Shown: positions 7,181-12,533 of the stretch, piece after piece
Position numbering within the stretch: the first letter of the stretch is position 1
Layout: each line of letters begins with the position of its first letter
Source of the DNA: an uncultured Erysipelotrichaceae bacterium
GTDB lineage: Bacteria; Bacillota_I; Bacilli_A; Erysipelotrichales; Erysipelotrichaceae
Length of the DNA stretch: 12,533 nucleotides
Assembly (NCBI GenBank): GCA_902766675.1
Contig: CACXEN010000040.1
Location: 1 to 12,533 of the forward strand
Reading direction: 5' to 3'
The notes under the pieces: model-generated
Seen by the model: only the letters and a program-made list of their open reading frames with translations
Told to the model about the DNA's origin: nothing
Database searches by the model: none
Position numbers and translations under genes: made by a program

Positions 7181-8316
7181 CGATTATCACCTTCAATTTC
7201 TTGAATACATGCCAATGTTGTTTCCTTTATCTCATTACATAGAAATAGCACATCCCCATATGGGTGTTTAAAGTTTCTTCCTGCTCTACCTGCAATTTGA
7301 ATTAAGCTAGCTTTATCAAATACAGAATGGTTAGCTAAAAAAACACATATTTGTGCATCTAATATTGTTACACCTCTTTCTAAAACAGTCGTTGTGACTA
7401 TTAAGCCTTGTTTTTTCTTTCTAAATTGATAAATAATTCGATCTTTGTCTTCACTTTGACTTGTGCACAATAAACACTCTGGATAAAACAGTTTTAAAAA
7501 GAATGCCAATTCTTTTGCGATTCTAATTGTTGGCACAAATATCATACGCGGATGATTTTTATATCGATCAATCCATCGTATCAACTGATACAGAAGGACA
7601 CTTTTTGGAGCAACGATTTGACGCGGAACAGGCAGTGGTTTTCCATGTGGTCTTTGTTTTAAAGTTAATACTTTCATATCCCCTTTTGCACATGCATCCA
7701 ATAAATATTCATCGATTGTAGCTGTCATATAAATGATTCTATTTTTGGTACTTGTTTTAGCAATGCCATGTAATACAGGATTTCCTTTAAATGGAAAAGC
7801 ATCCGGTTCATCTAAGATTAATAGATCAAATGCTTTGTAATAACGATATAGTTGGTGCGTTGTGCAAATAATTAAATCACCATCCACTATATCTGTATGT
7901 CCACCACAAACAGCTATTACTTTCGCTTTTGCAAAATATTTAGAAAGTCTTTCTTTCAATTCTAATACTACTTGCCTTCTTGGTATCGCAAAACAGACCT
8001 TCTTTTTTTCTTTTAGCATCCTCGAAATACTTTCAACCACCAATTCTGTTTTGCCTGCACCACAAACACAATGCAATAAAACATTTGTATAGCGAATACT
8101 ATCTGCGCATTCTTTTGAAATTCTTTCTTGTGCATAAGTAAGAGGATATTTTAAAGAATATTCTTCACTACCTTCCCTAATATCCTCTAATCCTATCTGC
8201 TTTGTGTCTTCTTCAAGCATCATCCTTCCAAATGAAATACATCTTCGACAATACCACCCTCTCGAGCCTTTATAAAAATAGGACGTATCTGTATTCAAAC
8301 ATCTAGGACATTGCAT
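7168..8316 (-). CDS. comFA: ComFA-like DEAD-box ATPase for DNA uptake
   Basis: The protein begins with a four-cysteine zinc motif (CPRC, then CRRC about 16 residues later). A superfamily 2 helicase core follows, with Walker A GAGKT (about 86-90), the DEAD-type box DEPDAFP (about 169-175), TAT (motif III) and QIAGRAGR (motif VI). ComFA is a cytoplasmic ATPase thought to drive single-stranded DNA through the ComEC channel. The family box is usually DEVDAFP; here it is DEPD. I prefer ATG 8316 (382 residues) because GGGG (8325-8322) lies five bases before it; a GTG at 8322 in the same frame would add two residues. It overlaps comFC by 13 bases. No convincing promoter is visible in the 60 bases upstream. 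Confidence 0.9.
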   Translation of the reverse strand: MQCPRCLNTDTSYFYKGSRGWYCRRCISFGRMMLEEDTKQIGLEDIREGSEEYSLKYPLTYAQERISKECADSIRYTNVLLHCVCGAGKTELVVESISRMLKEKKKVCFAIPRRQVVLELKERLSKYFAKAKVIAVCGGHTDIVDGDLIICTTHQLYRYYKAFDLLILDEPDAFPFKGNPVLHGIAKTSTKNRIIYMTATIDEYLLDACAKGDMKVLTLKQRPHGKPLPVPRQIVAPKSVLLYQLIRWIDRYKNHPRMIFVPTIRIAKELAFFLKLFYPECLLCTSQSEDKDRIIYQFRKKKQGLIVTTTVLERGVTILDAQICVFLANHSVFDKASLIQIAGRAGRNFKHPYGDVLFLCNEIKETTLACIQEIEGDNRCAV

Positions 8317-8370
8317 ATACACCCCATACTACATATACCCTATATTCAAAAAAATACGAATGATTTGTAT

Positions 8371-8397
8371 AAGAAAAGCTAGTTCATTGAACTAGCT
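8371..8397 (-). terminator. Rho-independent terminator of the beta-helix surface protein gene
   Basis: A perfect inverted repeat (AGCTAGTTCA at 8377-8386, and 8388-8397) with a one-base centre lies 10 bases after the stop codon. Read on the minus strand it is followed by TTTCTT. It separates the surface protein gene from comFA. Confidence 0.8.
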
Positions 8398-8407
8398 ATT
8401 ACTCTAT

Positions 8408-10753
8408 TTATCTTTGGTATGATTTCTTCTTCAAGATACAGCCAGCTACCATTAGAGATATTACAAATAAGAATGCATCTCGTTGAACTGTAGAAGTATC
8501 TGCAGTATTTGGTGTTGTTGGAGTTTTTGGTCTTTCTGGAGTTTTTGGTTTTTCTGGAACAGGTGGCTTTTCAGGAGTTTCAGGAGTCTTTGGTTTTTCT
8601 GGTTCTTCAGGTGTAGGTTCATCAGGTGTTTCTGGTGTTTCTGGAGGTTCCTTACGATTTGTAAACTCTGCTGCATAAGTTACTTGTGGATCTAAGAATT
8701 GTCCAACTTCACCTTTCGAAATAACTTCAAACTCTTCACCATCTAATTCTTCTACTGTATATTTTGCCTTATCTGGTAAGCCATCCACATATTTCACTTC
8801 GTTATGTTTTAAAGTGAATGTAGCTGTAGAATCAACGAATTCTAAGTCGCCATAAGTACCATCTTCTATCGTTTGGTCAATTGTGACTTTGAATGTGAAT
8901 TCTTTTTCATAATCTTCTTCTCTTGGACTATCTACGATTTTCTTAATTGATAATTTTCCTGAATGTGTATCTTTATAACCAATATTCACTTGTCCATTAT
9001 TACCAATTCCACCACCGCGTGTACCACTGTAGTTATTGATAATCCAAACCTTCGCTTCACTTTCAGCTAATGCATAATCTTCTTCGCTAACATTTGAATT
9101 TAAATATACATTTGCATATTTTCCTGATAAATAGAATGATTTATCCGCATTCTCAAATTTTTCTAACGAATCAGTATGCATCCAGTTATTTTCAATACCA
9201 GCTAATGATTTACTTGCAATATGTGCTGTTGGAACTTTCATCGTATATCCATATGTTCTTGTTAGATATATATCATTGTCAGGTAAACCTGCAACAGTAT
9301 TATTTCTATTCACAAGCGCACCTTCATTGATATAGAAATATGTATGTGATGTTGGACAACTAGCAATACCACCACCAGAACGATATGCAACATTCTTCGA
9401 AATCATTGCATTTGTTAGATTTAAGTATGCTCTATTAGAATCACTTCCATTTACATATATGCCACCACCAGCAAATGAGCAATTATAACCTCCTTTTGCT
9501 TCATTATTGGAGATTATACCACCAGAGATATTTGCTTCTATTTTATAGCCGTCTTTACTTTGTACAAGGATTCCTCCACCACAGCTTTCCGCAACATTAT
9601 GATCAATAATACCACCTGTCATATTCAAAACAGGAGCTGGTCCACTACTATATGTTCCGATACCTAATAAGGCGATACCACCACCAGCATTCAGTGAATA
9701 GTTATAAGAAACTTCTCCACCATGCATATTCATAACACCGCCATTATATAGATAAACACCACCACCGGCATTTCCAATATATCCCCAACTTCCATATGTA
9801 ACATGTGTATCTTCAACTCGATTCTTTGTGATTAAACCACCTGTCATTGTGAAAACACCTTCACTGATAACACCACCACCTTGGGCTGCTGTATTATTTT
9901 GAATCGTACCATCTTCTAATAAGAAATTACCAGATGGGTATACGTGAATCGCACCAAATGCATATGCATTTGAAGACCCATTGTTATTTTGAACATAGCT
10001 CCCCTTTTTCATTGTTAGATTGCCATACACATTGATAATTGATTTAGAACCTTTTTGTTCTTTATCACCATCAATCACAATATCTTCTAGGGTTGCTTCT
10101 TGACCAGCAGGAACATTTAACATTACACCACTAAATCCAGGTGCTCTTTTTAATACAACATCTTTAGGAAGTGTTAATGTTCCGCAAATATCTGTTGTAT
10201 TTAAAATATAAATTGTTTTAACATCTGGATTGCTTTCCAACAATGCTACTGCGGCATCAAAAGATTTTACTGGATTATCTTTTGTTCCTTCTTCTGTACC
10301 ACTTGCAGAAGGTGATATATAAATTTCAGATAAACTTTCTTTACTATTTGTAAGAGATGCTTTCTTTTTTGTTTTTGGTGTTTGTTTGATTTGTGTTGGT
10401 TCCACGAGCTCATTGTTCGTAACCTCTGCATTATCTTCTTCCACCAATTCTTCTTCACTTGTTTGCGTCTCTTTGGCTTCTTCTACAGCTTCAATTTCTT
10501 GACTCTCATCATTTTGTGAAATATCTTCAATCTCTTCTATTATTTCCTCTCCTTGAGGGGATTCTCCAATATTTTGATTATCTTCTGTTATTTCCTCATC
10601 TAGCGTTTCTGTTTCTTCTACAATTTGACTTGTATCCTCTAATTCAGTTGATTCTTCGGCATGAACGTTCACTCCAACAAACGAACAAAAAAGCATTAAA
10701 GATAACAATAATGCGAATATTTTAGATATAAATCGATTTGTACAATACTTCAT
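8408..10753 (-). CDS. Sortase-anchored surface protein: beta-helix plus pilin-type isopeptide domain
   Basis: The 781-residue protein opens with a signal peptide (basic start, hydrophobic 12-28, likely cleavage after VHA at 32). A very acidic stretch (33-118) and a short basic patch (KTKKK) follow. Residues about 145-590 form glycine-rich coils with seven GGG(V/I) turns and repeated TGG-I--N motifs, typical of a right-handed beta-helix. Residues 597-701 resemble a pilin isopeptide-linkage domain, with candidate bond residues in LSIKK, YTVEE and FTNRK. A Pro/Glu/Lys-rich wall spacer (702-747) leads to PNTAD (748-752), a hydrophobic segment (760-774) and the basic tail KKK. GGGGG lies shortly before the ATG. 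The likely role is adhesion or binding of host or dietary glycans; I see no catalytic residues that would prove a lyase. It is flanked by terminators and so forms its own unit. Confidence 0.85.
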   Translation of the reverse strand: MKYCTNRFISKIFALLLSLMLFCSFVGVNVHAEESTELEDTSQIVEETETLDEEITEDNQNIGESPQGEEIIEEIEDISQNDESQEIEAVEEAKETQTSEEELVEEDNAEVTNNELVEPTQIKQTPKTKKKASLTNSKESLSEIYISPSASGTEEGTKDNPVKSFDAAVALLESNPDVKTIYILNTTDICGTLTLPKDVVLKRAPGFSGVMLNVPAGQEATLEDIVIDGDKEQKGSKSIINVYGNLTMKKGSYVQNNNGSSNAYAFGAIHVYPSGNFLLEDGTIQNNTAAQGGGVISEGVFTMTGGLITKNRVEDTHVTYGSWGYIGNAGGGVYLYNGGVMNMHGGEVSYNYSLNAGGGIALLGIGTYSSGPAPVLNMTGGIIDHNVAESCGGGILVQSKDGYKIEANISGGIISNNEAKGGYNCSFAGGGIYVNGSDSNRAYLNLTNAMISKNVAYRSGGGIASCPTSHTYFYINEGALVNRNNTVAGLPDNDIYLTRTYGYTMKVPTAHIASKSLAGIENNWMHTDSLEKFENADKSFYLSGKYANVYLNSNVSEEDYALAESEAKVWIINNYSGTRGGGIGNNGQVNIGYKDTHSGKLSIKKIVDSPREEDYEKEFTFKVTIDQTIEDGTYGDLEFVDSTATFTLKHNEVKYVDGLPDKAKYTVEELDGEEFEVISKGEVGQFLDPQVTYAAEFTNRKEPPETPETPDEPTPEEPEKPKTPETPEKPPVPEKPKTPERPKTPTTPNTADTSTVQRDAFLFVISLMVAGCILKKKSYQR
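8513..8650 (-). repeat. Pro-rich wall-spanning repeat region (PEKPKTPE-type)
   Basis: About 46 codons encode an imperfect repeat of Pro, Glu, Lys and Thr (ETPETPDEP, EKPKTPETPEKP, EKPKTPERPKTP). Such low-complexity stretches span the peptidoglycan between the folded domains and the sortase signal. The DNA is correspondingly repetitive (TCTGGAGTTTTTGG and variants), so copy number may vary between strains. Confidence 0.8.
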
Positions 10754-10782
10754 TCTTATTATTCCCCCAACTTTACATTCAT

Positions 10783-10811
10783 ATATTACAGTTTCTAGTT
10801 GACTATAACAA
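10783..10811 (-). promoter_or_regulatory. Possible promoter of the beta-helix surface protein gene
   Basis: TTGTTA (10811-10806) and TAATAT (10788-10783) are 17 bases apart on the minus strand; each matches the consensus at 4 of 6 positions. The gap between the preceding terminator and the ATG must hold a promoter if the gene is a separate unit, and this is the best candidate I see. Confidence 0.4.
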
Positions 10812-10865
10812 CCTTTTTTTTAACTAAAAACAAGCCATTTTTAGGCTAAAATAGGCAATCATTAT

Positions 10866-10901
10866 AAAAAAACCAATCAAATCGAAATCTGATTGGTTTT
10901 T
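10866..10901 (-). terminator. Strong rho-independent terminator after the Cna-B surface protein gene
   Basis: A 12-bp perfect stem (10868-10879 with 10890-10901) and a 10-base loop lie about 19 bases after the stop codon. On the minus strand it ends in seven T. It would also act weakly in the other direction, since the plus strand ends in five T. Confidence 0.9.
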
Positions 10902-10919
10902 CATAAAATCTAAGACGAA

Positions 10920-12533
10920 TTAGCTAGCTCTTTTTAGCATTCTTAGTGATAAGAAGGCTGCTAATAGTGACATGATGAATGTTCCACTATAGAAAGGAAT
11001 ATTCGTATGGTCACTTGTATTTGGGGAAATCTTTCCATTTCCAGAGCTTGGTGGTACTGCTTCACATGGTGTGTTTTCACACTTGCATTCTGGGCAATCT
11101 TGTTTTACACACTTATATGCTGCTGCATAGATAATATTACCTTCTGCATCAGTTGTTTGTACCCATCCAGTGAATATGTAATTCTTATGGCTTGGATCAG
11201 CTGGTGCTGTTACAGTACTTGGATCAGTTGTAATAACTGATTTCACTCTTGGATTAGAAGCTAATGGATCAACATAAGTTACGGTATTTGTAATCTCTTC
11301 GTATTTCGCAACTAAGATATATCCTGTTTCATCTTCATAATCGATATCCCATCTTACGAATCGATAGCCATCATGACTTGGATTTTCTCCGATTGCATCA
11401 GTCATATCAGCTTTAGAATTAGCTTCTTTTGCTGCTGCACCTGGCGTTTCATATACATGATGCCATACAATCATTTCTTCTGCATCATTGAGTGGATCTA
11501 CATATGTTACTAGAGGATATACATCCAGTTGATATGTATTCTTGATTGTGACTGTATGTACCTCTACATTTACACCATTATTTTCTTCCATCGTGACTTC
11601 TTCAGTTTGTGTCATGATGTAACCTTCTGGTACTTCTTCCTCAACAGTATAGGCAATCTTATTTGTGCCATTATACTTCGGTAAGTTTTCCCAAGTAACC
11701 GTAGTAACATCTGCTGTGATATCTTTTGTTGCATCTGTTTCTACAGGTGTTCCATCAGCCATCAATGTAAATGTTGTATCTGTTGGCAATGGATCAGCAT
11801 CACTGCCTGAATGATTCCAAACCTTTATTGCAACAACTTTTACATAATTTGTACGCTTATTCGTGATGTATAGTGAACCATCATCACCTTCACCGATTAG
11901 CGATTGATATCCTTCTGGAACTTCTTCCGCAACACTATATTCCACAAGTGTGCCTACTTCACCAGATTTATATTTTGGTAAATCTGTAAATGTGTATTCC
12001 CAAGTATTTGGTGCTGTTTCATTACTTGCGTAAATGACACCATCATACTCATTTCCATCGCTACCAGTTAATTTCACTGCGATGAAGTTAGGTCTCTTAC
12101 CATCTTCATTGTTGTTATCATCCCATACTTTTACAACACTTACTTCTGTTGTATCTGGTGTATGTGCATTGATTACAACATAATCACCATCACTATTTAC
12201 TGTTACTTGTGTTTCATACTCGCTAACTGTCTCTTCTTGTACGAAATAGAAGATACTTTCGAGATGATCTACTTCTTCAACTGTAATCTTTTCAGGCACA
12301 TCATATGTCTCACCTGCTGCTTCTGCAGCTGCTGCAGCCTCTGCATCATAATCAGGATTATCAATTTCAGAAGACTTCGTGATTTCTTTATAAGTAGGTA
12401 AGTTATACCATGTCGCATAACCATCTACTACTTCTTTGTCGTCGTCTGTAACTGCATCATAGCTTTCATTTGGATCACTTTCGTTATTCGCAAATTTATT
12501 TAATTCAATTGCTGAATCAGGAACTTCTTCAAC
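10920..12533 (-). CDS. Sortase-anchored surface protein with Cna-B and InlB-type repeats, 5' end missing
   Basis: The frame is open without a stop from the right window edge to the stop at 10920, giving 537 visible residues; the start and signal peptide lie outside. An apparent start at 12299 is only an internal GTG. Visible residues about 131-227 and 230-334 are Cna-B-like domains, each with a KVW lysine, a YSVAEE or YTVEEE glutamate and an ITN or IKN asparagine, the expected isopeptide-bond residues. Residues 1-130 look like a diverged Cna-B domain (TWYNLPTYK, ITVEE) with an Ala-rich insertion. Residues about 339-475 hold two InlB/Listeria-Bacteroides-type repeats, each starting VTYVDPL. 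A Cys-rich linker (475-490), SPNTSD (503-508), a hydrophobic segment (about 515-530) and a basic tail end the protein. The likely role is adhesin or cell-wall stalk. Confidence 0.85.
   Translation of the reverse strand, partial: VEEVPDSAIELNKFANNESDPNESYDAVTDDDKEVVDGYATWYNLPTYKEITKSSEIDNPDYDAEAAAAAEAAGETYDVPEKITVEEVDHLESIFYFVQEETVSEYETQVTVNSDGDYVVINAHTPDTTEVSVVKVWDDNNNEDGKRPNFIAVKLTGSDGNEYDGVIYASNETAPNTWEYTFTDLPKYKSGEVGTLVEYSVAEEVPEGYQSLIGEGDDGSLYITNKRTNYVKVVAIKVWNHSGSDADPLPTDTTFTLMADGTPVETDATKDITADVTTVTWENLPKYNGTNKIAYTVEEEVPEGYIMTQTEEVTMEENNGVNVEVHTVTIKNTYQLDVYPLVTYVDPLNDAEEMIVWHHVYETPGAAAKEANSKADMTDAIGENPSHDGYRFVRWDIDYEDETGYILVAKYEEITNTVTYVDPLASNPRVKSVITTDPSTVTAPADPSHKNYIFTGWVQTTDAEGNIIYAAAYKCVKQDCPECKCENTPCEAVPPSSGNGKISPNTSDHTNIPFYSGTFIMSLLAAFLSLRMLKRAS
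11064..11111 (-). other. Cys-rich linker in the surface protein
   Basis: Sixteen codons between the InlB-type repeats and the sortase signal encode five cysteines in the pattern C-x4-C-x2-C-x-C-x4-C. The rest of the visible protein has essentially none. The spacing could suit a metal site or disulfides; neither is proved by the sequence. Confidence 0.6.

Noticed and set aside
8317..8376. Promoter for comFA
   Set aside because: Several AT-rich hexamers exist, but no pair with proper spacing matches better than chance.
10828..10852. Small AGCC/GGCT hairpin upstream of the beta-helix gene as a second terminator
   Set aside because: The stem is only four base pairs and the strong terminator at 10866-10901 already lies before it.
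10920..12299. The Cna-B surface protein starting at 12299
   Set aside because: The codon there is an internal GTG without a ribosome binding site, and the same frame stays open to the window edge with matching domain sequence.
1..12533. CRISPR arrays, tRNA or rRNA genes, insertion sequences, phage genes
   Set aside because: I looked for spaced direct repeats, tRNA-like arms, transposase or integrase motifs and terminal inverted repeats and saw none that could be supported.

Overview
The window is AT-rich bacterial DNA that reads like a Bacillota genome, most likely of the Erysipelotrichia type. This is an inference from the gene order comFA-comFC-secA-prfB, strong Shine-Dalgarno sites, sigma-A-like promoters and sortase-anchored surface proteins; no 16S or species marker is present. 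The programmed-frameshift TGA in prfB shows that TGA is a stop codon here.

Left end (1-861): the first 98 codons of an aminopeptidase P-like (M24B) protein run off the edge on the minus strand, behind a good promoter. Next is about 500 bases without a credible gene. On the minus strand this stretch folds into a chain of helices, several of which need G-U pairs that exist only in minus-strand RNA. It has an extended -10 promoter at one end and an oligo-U tail at the other. I call it a candidate structured non-coding RNA of about 410 nt that I cannot assign to a family. A divergent promoter drives a cytoplasmic GH13 alpha-amylase-family enzyme on the plus strand.

Centre (2181-8316, all minus strand, transcribed right to left): comFA, comFC, secA, prfB and an RluA-type pseudouridine synthase. 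comFA/comFC and prfB/rluA overlap, and secA/prfB are 11 bases apart, so these are tightly packed. secA has its own promoter. The hpf/raiA gene often found between comFC and secA is absent. SecA lacks the usual zinc-binding C-terminal tail. prfB uses the +1 frameshift site CTT TGA C, but without the usual Shine-Dalgarno-like stimulator next to it. The last gene converges on the amylase gene and overlaps its 3' end by 13 bases.

Right end (8408-12533, minus strand): two large cell-surface proteins, each its own transcription unit with its own terminator. The first has a signal peptide, an acidic region, a right-handed beta-helix, a pilin-type isopeptide domain, a Pro-rich wall spacer and a sortase signal. 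The second is cut by the window edge and has Cna-B-like domains, two InlB-type repeats, a Cys-rich linker and a sortase signal. Both carry the non-canonical motif PNT(A/S)D, which suggests a common dedicated sortase outside the window.
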